A DNA stretch of 64,000 nt from Paraclostridium tenue (GCF_039521565.1 NZ_BAAACP010000013.1:29027-93026), one strand, 5' to 3'; shown: positions 7,781-17,706, counted from the stretch's first letter. Notes: generated from the sequence alone by a model not told the origin. Program-made: numbers and translations.

Positions 7781-9787
7781 ATGGGAAAATTAAATAAAGG
7801 TAATAAATGGATAAAAATTGTATTTTTAATTATATTTTTGATATCAACTTCAATATTTTTAGCAACAGGGCAAAAAATGATAGAGGGATATGAATTTCAT
7901 TATATAAAACAAAGTAACTTATTAGAAAAAAGTAATAAAATATATGCAGATAATTTTTTTGAAACGGATAACTTTGATAATCAAATTCTTCAAAATTTAA
8001 TAGATAGAATGGTGGTAGCGACTTCAAATTCAGGTGATTATGAAAATGAATCTATAGAAAATGCAAAGAAAGATTTAAGTGAATTTAAAGATGTAAAGTT
8101 TTTTATAAAAAATAATTCAACAGGTAAAATTTATACAAATACTAATTATGAAAGTAATAAAGTTTTTAGAGAAAATCAAAAGGATTATTGTAATATAGAA
8201 ATTGATTTAAATAATAATGAAGGCACATATACAAAAATAATCGATAAAAAAAGATTATCATCAAGTATATATTCAAATTATTTTTGGGTAATGCAAGATA
8301 AACCAGAACCTATATCAATAAGTATATCAATTCCAAAACAGATAAATAATTATGAGCCATTTGGATTAAGGGCATATCAAGATGATTTTAAACATTCACG
8401 TAATAATATAGATATTTTATTTAAAGTTTTAATATCTTCTGGTATTATAAGTATAATTTCTTTAATAGCGTGTATAAAAGCTAAAGGAAAATTTATTAAC
8501 AAGGATGGGTTACTTTTAAAAATATATAGAAGAATACCTATAGAAATTTACATAATAGGTGTAATTATATTACTTTTTCCTATGTTTTTAGGTTTTAGTT
8601 ATATTATATCGATTATTAATAAATTCATAGCTATTACATCGATTATAATGTGGATAATTTACTTTAAAAATCTAGATGAAAAGAAAGCTTTAATAACTAA
8701 TAGTATTACTTATAATATATGTAGATTTTTTATAAACATAATTAAAAATATTATTAAGTATAAAAATAAATTACCTTTAATAAAGAGATTAATTTTAGTA
8801 GAATTAGTGATAGTAATTATTGTAGGTTTAATATTTATATTTTTATATACTACTTGGTATTGGCAAGACCCATTTTTTATGCTAATTGCAATAATTGGTT
8901 TTTTAACTTTAAGCTTAATTATAATAACAGGGATTATATTAAATAAAATAGATTATTTAGATAACATAATAGAAGGAACTAAAAAAATAAAAAATGGAAA
9001 TATAAATCATAAAATAGAAGTAAAAGGTAATGATATATTGGCTACATTTGCACAAGATATAAATAATTTGAGTGAAGGTCTTGAAAGTGCAATAGATGAA
9101 AAGTTTAAAAGCGAGAGAATGAAGGCTGAACTTATAACAAATGTAAGCCATGATTTAAAAACTCCATTAACTTCTATAATAAATTATGTAGATTTAATAA
9201 AAAAAGAAGAAAATATACAACCTGAGTATTTAAAAGATTATATAAATGTATTAGACAATAAATCAAAAAGATTAAAAATTCTTATAGAAGATTTATTTGA
9301 AGCTAGCAAAGCTAGTAGTGGCAATATAGAACTTAATATAGAAAAGTTAGATTTAAACCAATTATTAAGACAAAGTATTGGAGAAAATGAAGAAAAACTT
9401 ACAAATTCTAATTTGAATTTAAAAGTAAACTTACTAAAAGAACCTGTATATATAAATTGTGATGGGAAAAGAATGTATAGGGTATTTGAAAATTTATTAA
9501 TAAATATTTCTAAGTATTCACTTGAGAATACTAGAGTTTATATAGACATGAAAGTAGATGAAGATAAAGTATATTTATCTTTTAAAAATATTTCAGCTTA
9601 TGAACTTAATTTTGAAGCAGATGAAATAATTGAAAGATTTAGAAGGGGAGATTTATCTAGAAACACAGAAGGTAGTGGATTAGGACTTGCTATTGCTCGT
9701 GATTTGGTGGAACTTCAAGATGGAAATTTTGATATACAGATAGATGGAGATTTGTTTAAAGTAAAATTAGAATTTAAAAAAGTATAA
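7781..9787 (+). CDS. Membrane sensor histidine kinase with large ectodomain
   Basis: A 668-residue kinase, partner of the regulator at 6866. One membrane segment (about 11-30) is followed by a ~170-residue extracellular domain (about 31-205). Several further membrane helices lie between about 208 and 390, then a HAMP-like linker and the HisKA motif VSHDLKTPLTSIINY with H near residue 457. The ATPase domain has an N box (FENLLINISKYS) and a G box (TEGSGLGLAIARD). The usual DxGxG loop is replaced by KNISAYELN, a variant I recall from VanS-like kinases of Firmicutes, so it is probably still active. RBS GCAGGTGG; terminator directly behind. Confidence 0.9.
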   Translation: MGKLNKGNKWIKIVFLIIFLISTSIFLATGQKMIEGYEFHYIKQSNLLEKSNKIYADNFFETDNFDNQILQNLIDRMVVATSNSGDYENESIENAKKDLSEFKDVKFFIKNNSTGKIYTNTNYESNKVFRENQKDYCNIEIDLNNNEGTYTKIIDKKRLSSSIYSNYFWVMQDKPEPISISISIPKQINNYEPFGLRAYQDDFKHSRNNIDILFKVLISSGIISIISLIACIKAKGKFINKDGLLLKIYRRIPIEIYIIGVIILLFPMFLGFSYIISIINKFIAITSIIMWIIYFKNLDEKKALITNSITYNICRFFINIIKNIIKYKNKLPLIKRLILVELVIVIIVGLIFIFLYTTWYWQDPFFMLIAIIGFLTLSLIIITGIILNKIDYLDNIIEGTKKIKNGNINHKIEVKGNDILATFAQDINNLSEGLESAIDEKFKSERMKAELITNVSHDLKTPLTSIINYVDLIKKEENIQPEYLKDYINVLDNKSKRLKILIEDLFEASKASSGNIELNIEKLDLNQLLRQSIGENEEKLTNSNLNLKVNLLKEPVYINCDGKRMYRVFENLLINISKYSLENTRVYIDMKVDEDKVYLSFKNISAYELNFEADEIIERFRRGDLSRNTEGSGLGLAIARDLVELQDGNFDIQIDGDLFKVKLEFKKV

Positions 9788-9795
9788 AGAGCAAT

Positions 9796-9825
9796 AAAAA
9801 AGAACCTGTATACAGGTTCTTTTTT
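9796..9825. terminator. Bidirectional terminator between kinase and pyc
   Basis: A perfect 30-base palindrome: AAAAAAGAACCTGTA followed by its reverse complement. The A and T tracts make it work for the plus-strand kinase and for minus-strand pyc ending at 9827. Confidence 0.9.
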
Positions 9826-9826
9826 A

Positions 9827-12800
9827 TTATTTCATTTCTACTAATAATTGTTTATCCTTGACAAGTTCATCTTGTTTTACAAGTATATTTTTGATTATTC
9901 CATCAGTTTTTGCAACTATAACAGTTTCCATTTTCATAGCTTCAATAACTATAATCGCCTCATTTTTCTTAACAGATTGATTTTCTTTGACGAAAACTTT
10001 AGCAACTTTTCCTGGTATACTAGCACCTATTTGTAATAGATTGTTCATATCTGCTTTTAATATATCTTTTATATTTGAGCAGTGGTTGTTATCCTTTATT
10101 TCAATATCTCTTATCATTCCATTTAGCTCAAATGATAAGGTTCTTGTTCCATCTTCTTTTACATCTCCAATTTCTATCAACTTTATAGTTAGAACTTTAC
10201 CTTCTTCAATTTCTACCTCACATTCTTCACCAATAGATAAACCATAGAAGTAAACATGACTTTCAAGTTTAGATATATCATTATATAATTGTAAATGCTT
10301 TAGATAGTCTTCATAAACCTTAGGATATAGGGTATAACTTAATATATTTCTGATATTTGAATCCATTTTAAATTTATCATCAAGATAATTTTTAATACTT
10401 TCAAAGTTCTCATTTTCTATTAATGTTCCAGGTCTAGTTGTTATAGGTTTATCTCCTTTTAATACTATTTTTTGAATATCCTTAGGAATGCCACCTTCAG
10501 GTTGACCTATCATACCTTTGCAATAATCAACTACTGAGTCTGGGAAAGCTAAGTTTTTCCCTTCTATTAATATATTATTTTTATCAAGTTTATTTTTTAC
10601 CATAAATATAGCTAAGTCACCAACCACTTTAGATGATGGAGTTACTTTTATGATATCTCCTAATATATCATTTGATTCTTTATATTTTTCTTTTACTTGG
10701 TCAAATTTATCAGATAAACCTAAGCTATCAGCTTGAGGTTTTAAGTTAGTATATTGACCACCAGGTATTTCATATTTATATATTTCAGCAGATGGATTAC
10801 TTAAATCACTTTCAAATTTAGAATATACTTTTCTCAAATCTTTGTAATAATTTCCTAATTCTTCATATCCGTATAAATCTATTTTAGTATCTCTTTCTGT
10901 ATTTTTTAAAGCTTCTACAATAGCATTTAAAGATGGTTGGCTTGTAAGAGACGACATTGTTTCAAGTGCAGTGTCTACAATATCAACACCAGCTTCACTA
11001 GCCATTAAAAGAGTTGCAACACCATTTCCACTAGTATCATGTGTATGAAGATGAATAGGAGCATCTACATTTGCTTTTAACTCTTTTATAAGCTTATATG
11101 CTGCATAGGGCTTTAAAAGTCCAGCCATATCTTTTATACATATTATATCTGAACCCAATTCTTCTAACTGCTTAGCCATATTTATATAATATTCTAAGTT
11201 ATATTTACTCTTTGATGGATCTAGAATGTCTCCTGTATAACAAATTGTAGATTCTACTATTTTTCCAGTTTCAAGAGCTGTATAAATAGATGGTTTCATA
11301 TTTTCTACCCAGTTTAGAGAGTCAAATATTCTAAAAATATCTATACCTTTATTAGCAGATTCTTTTAAAAATTCATTTATAACATTATCTGGATAATTTT
11401 TATATCCAACACCATTAGAAGCTCTAAACAACATCTGAAACATTATATTAGGTATTTCTTCTCTTAATCTTTCTAATCTTAACCATGGAGATTCTTTTAA
11501 AAATCTATAAGCTACATCATAAGTAGCACCTCCCCACATTTCAAGAGAAAATAAATCTTTCATATATTCATTTGTTGGTTTAGCTACTTTTAGTAAGTCA
11601 TAGCTTCTAAGTCTTGTAGCAAGAAGCGATTGATGAGCATCTCTCATTGTAGTATCTGTTATTAATAATTTTTTCTCATTTTTTATAGTATCTATATATT
11701 TTTTCTTACCAAGTTTATTAAATAAATCTCTACTGCCTTCTTTATTTACAATAGAATCTTCTAACCTAGGAGTATATATAGTTTGGAACTTAGGCTTTTT
11801 ACTACATTTATTTTCATTAACTATTGTATTTCCTATAAATTGCAGTAATTTTGTTCCTCTATCTTTACTTTCTTTTATATCAAATAAATCAGGGTTTTCA
11901 TCAATGAATTTGGTACTACATTTTCCATTTGCAAATATTTTATTATTTAAGACGTTAATTAAAAATCCAACATTTGTTTTAACTCCTCTAATTCTAAGTT
12001 CTTTTATAGAACGGATAGTTTTATTTATTGCCCCTTTAAAAGTTCTATCCCAAGAAATTGTTTTAACTAATAAACTGTCATAATAAGGGCTTATAGTAGA
12101 ACCTGTAAATCCATTGCCACCATCAAGTCTTATACCAAATCCTGAACCAGTTCTATAAACTTGAACTTTACCTGTATCGGGCATAAAATTATTTTTTGGA
12201 TCTTCAGTTGTTATTCTACATTGAATAGAGTAGCCTCTTATTTGTATATCTTCTTGATTTTTAATATTTATTTGTTCATCATCTAATCTATGACCTTGGG
12301 CAATTAATATTTGACTTTGAACTATATCAATTCCTGTTATCATTTCAGTAACTGTATGCTCAACTTGAACTCTAGGATTCATTTCTATAAAATAAAAATT
12401 TTCAGTTTCATCAACTAAAAATTCAAGTGTACCAGCATTTACATATCCTACATGTTTAGCTATTTTTACTGCACATTTACATATTTTTTCACGCAATTGA
12501 GTAGATAATGAAAATGCAGGAGCATATTCAATGATTTTTTGATGTCTTCTTTGAACCGAGCAATCTCTTTCATATAAATGAACAATATTTCCATACATAT
12601 CACCAAGTATTTGAACTTCTATATGCTTAGGATTTTTTATAAATTTTTCTATAAAAATTATATCCTCACCAAAAGCTTTTTTAGATTCACTGCAAGCAGT
12701 TTCATATTCTATGCCTAAATTATTTTCATCATATACAACTCTCATACCTCTACCGCCACCACCATTAGAGGCTTTAAGCATGATAGGATATCCTATTTGA

Positions 12801-13258
12801 CTGGCAATTTCCTTAGCTTCTTCAATACTCTTAATAGGTTTGTCAATACCAGGAATAGTAGGGACACTTACGTTTTTTGCTATTTGTTTAGAGTTTATTT
12901 TATCTCCCATCATATTCATTATATCTGCAGATGGACCTATAAATATTATTTTATTTTCTTCACATTTACGTACAAACTCTGGATTTTCAGATAGAAATCC
13001 ATATCCAGGATGTATTGCATCTACGTTTTTTTCTTTAGCTAGTTTTATTATGGAATCTATATCTAAATAAGCATCTATAGGACCTTTGTCTTCTCCAATT
13101 AGATAAGATTCATCAGCCTTAGTTCTAAATAATGAATATTTATCTTCTTTACTGTATACACACACACTTTTTATTCCTAATTCAGAGCAAGCTCTAAATA
13201 TTCTAATAGCAATTTCACCTCTGTTAGCAACAAGTATCTTATTTATTTTTTTAAGCAT
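9827..13258 (-). CDS. pyc: Pyruvate carboxylase
   Basis: A biotin enzyme that carboxylates pyruvate to oxaloacetate, replenishing C4 acids for amino-acid synthesis. The single chain holds all parts: biotin carboxylase (about 1-450, with KILVANRGEIAIRIFRA, a glycine-rich ATP loop KASNGGGGRGMR and EMNPRVQVEHTVTE); carboxyltransferase (about 510-800, with TTMRDAHQSLLATRLR, the metal-binding HLHTHDTSGNG and the central catalytic lysine region IICIKDMAG); and a C-terminal biotinyl domain with biotinylated lysine in VIEAMKMETVI. I chose ATG 13258 (MLKKINKIL) because AAGGAG at 13275-13270 lies inside the seven extra codons of the longer frame. That gives 1143 residues, standard. Transcribed against its neighbours with its own leader. 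Confidence 0.97.
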   Translation of the reverse strand: MLKKINKILVANRGEIAIRIFRACSELGIKSVCVYSKEDKYSLFRTKADESYLIGEDKGPIDAYLDIDSIIKLAKEKNVDAIHPGYGFLSENPEFVRKCEENKIIFIGPSADIMNMMGDKINSKQIAKNVSVPTIPGIDKPIKSIEEAKEIASQIGYPIMLKASNGGGGRGMRVVYDENNLGIEYETACSESKKAFGEDIIFIEKFIKNPKHIEVQILGDMYGNIVHLYERDCSVQRRHQKIIEYAPAFSLSTQLREKICKCAVKIAKHVGYVNAGTLEFLVDETENFYFIEMNPRVQVEHTVTEMITGIDIVQSQILIAQGHRLDDEQINIKNQEDIQIRGYSIQCRITTEDPKNNFMPDTGKVQVYRTGSGFGIRLDGGNGFTGSTISPYYDSLLVKTISWDRTFKGAINKTIRSIKELRIRGVKTNVGFLINVLNNKIFANGKCSTKFIDENPDLFDIKESKDRGTKLLQFIGNTIVNENKCSKKPKFQTIYTPRLEDSIVNKEGSRDLFNKLGKKKYIDTIKNEKKLLITDTTMRDAHQSLLATRLRSYDLLKVAKPTNEYMKDLFSLEMWGGATYDVAYRFLKESPWLRLERLREEIPNIMFQMLFRASNGVGYKNYPDNVINEFLKESANKGIDIFRIFDSLNWVENMKPSIYTALETGKIVESTICYTGDILDPSKSKYNLEYYINMAKQLEELGSDIICIKDMAGLLKPYAAYKLIKELKANVDAPIHLHTHDTSGNGVATLLMASEAGVDIVDTALETMSSLTSQPSLNAIVEALKNTERDTKIDLYGYEELGNYYKDLRKVYSKFESDLSNPSAEIYKYEIPGGQYTNLKPQADSLGLSDKFDQVKEKYKESNDILGDIIKVTPSSKVVGDLAIFMVKNKLDKNNILIEGKNLAFPDSVVDYCKGMIGQPEGGIPKDIQKIVLKGDKPITTRPGTLIENENFESIKNYLDDKFKMDSNIRNILSYTLYPKVYEDYLKHLQLYNDISKLESHVYFYGLSIGEECEVEIEEGKVLTIKLIEIGDVKEDGTRTLSFELNGMIRDIEIKDNNHCSNIKDILKADMNNLLQIGASIPGKVAKVFVKENQSVKKNEAIIVIEAMKMETVIVAKTDGIIKNILVKQDELVKDKQLLVEMK

Positions 13259-13603
13259 AAAAGTAAAAACTCCTTTCATTTCTTTTGATATTAAAGAGTA
13301 TATAGTATTTAACTTTAATTTTAAATAGTAAAAATAAAGTTCTTTAATAAATAAAATGAATATATATAATTGAATAATTTTTATAGTTTGAAAATATATA
13401 ATTATCTTATTAAATAGGGGTCAAAAAGTTTAAAATCCTTAAAATATATAATTACCTCATAAAATTTAAGTGTATTGCTTTTAAAACTTTAAAATAGGAA
13501 TGCTTAAATAGTTTAAGGCATAGAAAATTAAAGAAAAGTGTTAATTTATAATCTATGTTATAATACTTAAGTATTTAAAAAAATTTTATAAAGGAGTACT
13601 TAA
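13259..13603. other. 345-base intergenic region between divergent pyc and a membrane protein gene
   Basis: Strongly AT-rich. Near the right end an extended -10 (TGTTATAAT, 13556-13564) suits the gene at 13604. In the middle the 14-base block AAAATATATAATTA occurs twice, at 13391 and 13441, exactly 50 bases apart, each continued by similar bases (TCTTAT and CCTCAT). I see no ORF with a ribosome binding site and no riboswitch-like fold. The pyc promoter on the minus strand must also lie here but is not obvious. Confidence 0.5.
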
Positions 13604-14299
13604 ATGAAAAAAATTAGATATTATTTTGTTATATCATTTATATTAATCGCTTTATCATCCATAATGTTTTTTATACATTATCTAATTTTTGGCCAAGCAA
13701 TAAACACTGCATACTATTCTCTTATGAATTTATGTTTTATTCCCATAAACAGTTTAGTTGTAACTATAATGCTTGAAAAATTAATAGATTACAGAGCTAA
13801 AAAAGATAGAATCGAAAAAATAAATATGCTAGTTGGTGTATTTTTCACAGAAGTTGGTGGGAAATTAATGCATCTTATTATAGATGCAGATAAAGATGCA
13901 AAAAATTACATAACAAATTTTGAGGATTTAAATAAAATAAAGAAATCTTTATATGAATATAATTATAAAGTTAATATGAATTATATAGATTTGTGTACAA
14001 TAAAAAATATATTAGTAGAACATAGCAATTTGTTTGTAACATTAATAAGTAATGAGAGTATACTACAACATCAAATTTTTACAGATTTGCTTATGTCTGT
14101 AATTCACTTGAGAGATGAAATTATATTTATGGAAAAAGATAATGAGTTAGAACTTAATATAAACCATTTAGAAAATGATGTTATAAGAGTATATAAAAAT
14201 ATTTCAATACAGTGGATTTCATATTTAGAATACTTACAAAAATCATATCCATTTTTATACAATAATGCAATAAGAGTTAATCCATTTAAGTTTGATTAA
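13604..14299 (+). CDS. Membrane-anchored hypothetical protein
   Basis: A 231-residue protein with two N-terminal membrane helices (about 7-28 and 38-60) and a long cytoplasmic helical part with no catalytic motif. The layout, two helices then an all-alpha domain (EKINMLVGVFFTEVGGKLMHL and later helices), is known to me from uncharacterised clostridial proteins; no function is established. ATG 13604 has AAAGGAGT upstream and a preceding extended -10 promoter. A strong terminator follows, so it is a single-gene unit. Confidence 0.75.
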   Translation: MKKIRYYFVISFILIALSSIMFFIHYLIFGQAINTAYYSLMNLCFIPINSLVVTIMLEKLIDYRAKKDRIEKINMLVGVFFTEVGGKLMHLIIDADKDAKNYITNFEDLNKIKKSLYEYNYKVNMNYIDLCTIKNILVEHSNLFVTLISNESILQHQIFTDLLMSVIHLRDEIIFMEKDNELELNINHLENDVIRVYKNISIQWISYLEYLQKSYPFLYNNAIRVNPFKFD

Positions 14300-14301
14300 A
14301 G

Positions 14302-14338
14302 AGAAGTGAGAATAGTTTTTTATTCTCACTTCTTTTTT
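14302..14338 (+). terminator. Rho-independent terminator
   Basis: AGAAGTGAGAATA / TATTCTCACTTCT arms around a T-rich loop, followed by T6. Confidence 0.9.
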
Positions 14339-14412
14339 AGATTTTAGAAATGAATAAATAAATTTTTTATGGGTATATGAATGATAGATAAAAGAAACTA
14401 AAATTTAATAAA

Positions 14413-14520
14413 TTAATTAATGTAAGTTAAAAATTGTAGTTGTTTTAGGATAGAATATCTTAATATTATATTTTAAAATGATTATAACTAAACTAAAATA
14501 ATGAATCTTACATTAATTAA
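14413..14520 (+). promoter_or_regulatory. 14-base inverted repeat flanking the exporter promoter region
   Basis: TTAATTAATGTAAG at 14413-14426 and its exact reverse complement CTTACATTAATTAA at 14507-14520 bracket about 80 bases upstream of the MFS gene. Paired distant half-sites could be two operators for a dimeric repressor with DNA looping, or the two arms of a long-range leader stem. No regulator gene is adjacent. Confidence 0.45.
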
Positions 14521-14551
14521 GGCAAAATTTAATTAATAGGAGTGTATTTTT

Positions 14552-16219
14552 ATGAGCGAATCACAGAAGAAAAATAGTACAGGTATAGCTATGTTAGTTT
14601 TCTTACTTGGAATTTTTATGGGGGCTATGGATTCAGGAATAGTATCTCCAGCAAGAAATGTAATAGCAAATGGACTAGGAATAACTGAGTCAGCTAGTGT
14701 ATGGATGATAACTATATACACATTAGCTTATGCTGTTTCTATGCCAATTACAGGGAAGCTAGCGGATACATATGGTAGAAAAAAGGTATATATGATATGT
14801 GTTATATTATTTGCCACAGGTTCATTACTTTGTGGAGTATCTGATATGGTAGGTAGTTATCAATTTTTATTAATTTCAAGAATAATACAAGCAATAGGTG
14901 GAGGAGGTATAATGCCAATTGCCACAGCTTATATAGGAGCTTCTTTCCCAGAGGAAAAAAGAGGTTCAGCTCTTGGTATGGTAGGTGGAGTATATGGTAT
15001 AGCAACAGTACTTGGACCTACATTAGGAAGTTTCGTACTTTCAATGGCAGGAGATAGTAGATGGGGATTTTTATTTTTAATAAATGTTCCAATAAGTATA
15101 GTTATAGTAATTGCTGCATTAAAACTTAAAGAAAACAAAAAAGAATCTAAAGTTAAAAAGATGGATATATGGGGCTCAGTTGTATTAAGTATTATGGTTG
15201 CATCAATAATGTATTGCTTAACAAACTTAAAATTCTATGATTTTGCAAAATCAATTCAATCAATTGATGTATGGCCTTACTTAATAATATTTATAGTTTT
15301 TATTCCTTTATTTATAGCTGTAGAAAAAAGAGCAGAAGATCCTGTTTTAAATTTAAACTTCTTTACAAATAAGCAAACAGCATTAACATTATTTTTAAGT
15401 TTTGTAGTTGGATGTGGGCTTATGAGTACAGTATTTTTACCACAATTTTCAGAGAACGTATTAAGAATTAAAAAAGGTAGCGGAGGTTATGTAGTAACAT
15501 TATTTGCTGTGTTTACAGGTATCGCAGCACCTTTAGGTGGTAAATTTATAGATAAGTTTGGAGTTAAAAAATTACTTTTACTAGGTTTTGGCGTAAATAT
15601 AATAGGGGTGTTATATCAAGCATTAGTAACAGCCAATCATCCAAATTTTATAAACTTAACAATAGGATTAGTATTTATGGGAGCTGGTATGGGATTTACT
15701 ATGGGAACTCCAATAAACTACTTAATGATGAGTTTGGTTAAGCCTGAAGAGATATCTATGGGGCAATCAACTGTATCATTACTTCGTTCAATAGGGGTTG
15801 CAGTTTCGCCAAACTTACTTATAAATTTTGTATCAGATGCAGGTAGAAAGGTACCAGGTGCAATTGAAAAAGTAATGCCACATATTCCAGGAGGTTCTTT
15901 AGGAAGCGGGCATATGTCTTCTCAAATGATGGATAAGTTTCAAAATGCAGATGTTACAACTATATTTAATACTGTAAAATCATTTGTAGAAGCTATGTTT
16001 AAGGGGCTTCAACACACAATGGGTAATAATCCTAATATGCATTTTGATATATTGAAAAATAACTATTTAGTTAGTTTAGATAAAGCTAAACCAGCAATAG
16101 AAAATGCATATCAGTATACTATGAATCAAGGGTATGCACATTTATTTATAGGAACAGCTGTTATTGCATTATTAGGGTTAATTGCATCTTTATTTATAAA
16201 AAATCATAAAAAAGCTTAA
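14552..16219 (+). CDS. DHA2 family (EmrB/QacA-type) multidrug efflux MFS transporter
   Basis: A 555-residue major facilitator protein of the 14-helix DHA2 group. Helix 1 carries GIFMGAMDSGIVSPARNVI, the motif A loop is GKLADTYGRKKVYM, and helix 5 holds GGVYGIATVLGPTLGSFVL, the antiporter motif C. The asymmetric length, with a long loop of about 80 residues before the last helix (HIPGGSLGSGHMSSQMM), is usual for EmrB/QacA relatives. It should export hydrophobic or cationic drugs against protons; substrates cannot be told. RBS AGGAGTG. Single gene with a very strong terminator. Confidence 0.92.
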   Translation: MSESQKKNSTGIAMLVFLLGIFMGAMDSGIVSPARNVIANGLGITESASVWMITIYTLAYAVSMPITGKLADTYGRKKVYMICVILFATGSLLCGVSDMVGSYQFLLISRIIQAIGGGGIMPIATAYIGASFPEEKRGSALGMVGGVYGIATVLGPTLGSFVLSMAGDSRWGFLFLINVPISIVIVIAALKLKENKKESKVKKMDIWGSVVLSIMVASIMYCLTNLKFYDFAKSIQSIDVWPYLIIFIVFIPLFIAVEKRAEDPVLNLNFFTNKQTALTLFLSFVVGCGLMSTVFLPQFSENVLRIKKGSGGYVVTLFAVFTGIAAPLGGKFIDKFGVKKLLLLGFGVNIIGVLYQALVTANHPNFINLTIGLVFMGAGMGFTMGTPINYLMMSLVKPEEISMGQSTVSLLRSIGVAVSPNLLINFVSDAGRKVPGAIEKVMPHIPGGSLGSGHMSSQMMDKFQNADVTTIFNTVKSFVEAMFKGLQHTMGNNPNMHFDILKNNYLVSLDKAKPAIENAYQYTMNQGYAHLFIGTAVIALLGLIASLFIKNHKKA

Positions 16220-16226
16220 GAATAAA

Positions 16227-16274
16227 TATATAAAAAATAGTTATCTTTAATTAAAGATAACTATTTTTTATATA
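16227..16274. terminator. Long palindromic terminator
   Basis: A perfect palindrome with 24-base arms centred at 16250/16251; its core is ATAGTTATCTTTAA and its complement, with A6 and T6 at the ends. It can terminate in both directions. Confidence 0.85.
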
Positions 16275-16340
16275 TTATTGTAAAATTTAGTATATGATAT
16301 AATATACTAATATTAATAAAACTAAGAAAGAAGGAGTTAC

Positions 16341-17261
16341 ATGGAAATAAGAAAAATGACTGAAGCAGCTATTATGTCTGCTTTGTTTGTAGTTTGTAGT
16401 ATTTTTGCAATATCAACAGGTTTTTTATATGCACTTTATATAGATATGATAGTTCCAATATTTATTGCAATTATATACTTAAGATGTGATTTTAAGTTTA
16501 GCGCACTTTCTATGTTAATTTGTTTAGTTATAATAGGTTTAATCATGGGAGATATAGCTTCAGCAATTTGTATGAGTCAAAGTATGATAATTGGAATTAT
16601 GTGTGGTTTTATAATTAATAAAAAAACTAAAATGCTAGATGACTTATTTTATTTAAGTATAATATCTTGTTTTATAATGGTATTAGTAGATGTTTTATTT
16701 TCAAACTTAATTGGATTCAGTATTATGAAGGACTATCAACAAATGTTAGCTAAAGTTCCAATTAGTGAAAGCATAAAATCTTCGTTAGTATATATTCTTA
16801 TTGCAACTCTTCCTTTAGGAACTATAATAATGACTTACTTTGGAAGTTTATTTATAGGAAGCAGAATAAAGTGTTTAAAAGAAGTAGCCAGTCAAAAGTT
16901 TTATATATTAAAGAATATAAGAAAGTATGCAAATTTTATATTTTGTTCTAAAATTACAGTATATATAGGATTATTATATTTACTTATTCTTCAAATTAAA
17001 GATTTAACTGGATTTGAGATAAATCATGTCTACTTACTTACAGTGACAGAAACTATAAAATATATAATTTATTATTTTTTAATAAGGGATGCTTATGCAT
17101 ATCTTAGGCTATATACTTATCAAAGAACTAAATCTATAAAAGTTTTAAATATAATGGGAATGGCTTTTTTAGGTTCATTAGTTTTAAAATTTAAAATAAG
17201 TTTTTGGATAATATCAATTATTTCATTTTTTTATGTTCCAAGAAAACTTCAGACAATATAA
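16341..17261 (+). CDS. Polytopic membrane protein, DUF2232/YybS-like
   Basis: A 306-residue protein with about eight hydrophobic helices. The start KMTEAAIMSALFVVCSIFA and the LYIDMIVPIFIAIIYLRC segment follow the pattern of DUF2232 (YybS) proteins, which also resemble S-components of ECF vitamin transporters. No ATPase genes are nearby, so a transport role is not supported by context. In other Firmicutes DUF2232 proteins tend to sit near ribosomal or cell-division genes; here it is alone between an exporter and a DUF3783 gene. RBS AAGAAGGAG. Confidence 0.7.
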   Translation: MEIRKMTEAAIMSALFVVCSIFAISTGFLYALYIDMIVPIFIAIIYLRCDFKFSALSMLICLVIIGLIMGDIASAICMSQSMIIGIMCGFIINKKTKMLDDLFYLSIISCFIMVLVDVLFSNLIGFSIMKDYQQMLAKVPISESIKSSLVYILIATLPLGTIIMTYFGSLFIGSRIKCLKEVASQKFYILKNIRKYANFIFCSKITVYIGLLYLLILQIKDLTGFEINHVYLLTVTETIKYIIYYFLIRDAYAYLRLYTYQRTKSIKVLNIMGMAFLGSLVLKFKISFWIISIISFFYVPRKLQTI

Positions 17262-17291
17262 AAACCTCGTAACTTTTATTACGAGGTTTTT
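17260..17291. terminator. Bidirectional terminator
   Basis: AAAAACCTCGTAA / TTACGAGGTTTTT with a 6-base loop, shared by convergent genes ending at 17261 and 17293. Confidence 0.9.
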
Positions 17292-17292
17292 A

Positions 17293-17706
17293 TTAATGGT
17301 TAATAGGTTTACCAGCTTTTAAAGCTTCACGCTCTTCTAATAAATTACTTACTAAAGTATTTACATCCCAATTTAAAGAAGTTTCTGTAACTACAGCTAT
17401 TAAAGGGTTAGGTATTCTAAATTTTTTTAATGCATCTATAAAAGAATGTATTTTAGAATGGTCAACATTATTAAATATAACAGCTTTATGTATTAAACCA
17501 TTTTCACAGTTATCATCTAATTTTCCTTCTAAAACATCTTTAATCAAAGAATTTCCATTTTTAGGAGTAAGAATTATTTTTTCTTTAATTCCTATTAAAC
17601 CACATATATTTTTTAACATAGTCAATTCTTTATTATTAAAATTGTATAATATTGCACAAGCATTTTCATTAGAAGTAGATAATTTATTTATATTTTGAAA
17701 ACTCAT
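17293..17706 (-). CDS. DUF3783 domain protein
   Basis: A 137-residue protein. The N-terminal half has a NNKELTMLKNICGLIGIKEK stretch, and the C-terminal half (HKAVIFNNVDHSKIHSFIDA ... RIPNPLIAVVTETSLNW) matches the DUF3783 family. Its compact alpha/beta shape recalls the fold of ArsC/Spx-like regulators, but no function is established. I chose ATG 17706, because GGAGG at 17716-17712 is its ribosome binding site and overlaps the alternative TTG start at 17718. Shares a two-way terminator with the convergent membrane gene. Confidence 0.8.
   Translation of the reverse strand: MSFQNINKLSTSNENACAILYNFNNKELTMLKNICGLIGIKEKIILTPKNGNSLIKDVLEGKLDDNCENGLIHKAVIFNNVDHSKIHSFIDALKKFRIPNPLIAVVTETSLNWDVNTLVSNLLEEREALKAGKPINH

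Noticed and set aside
12797..13070. Two plus-strand open frames inside pyc
   Set aside because: They lie antisense to the biotin carboxylase domain, have no ribosome binding site and are rich in phenylalanine and tyrosine as expected for a reversed AT-rich gene.
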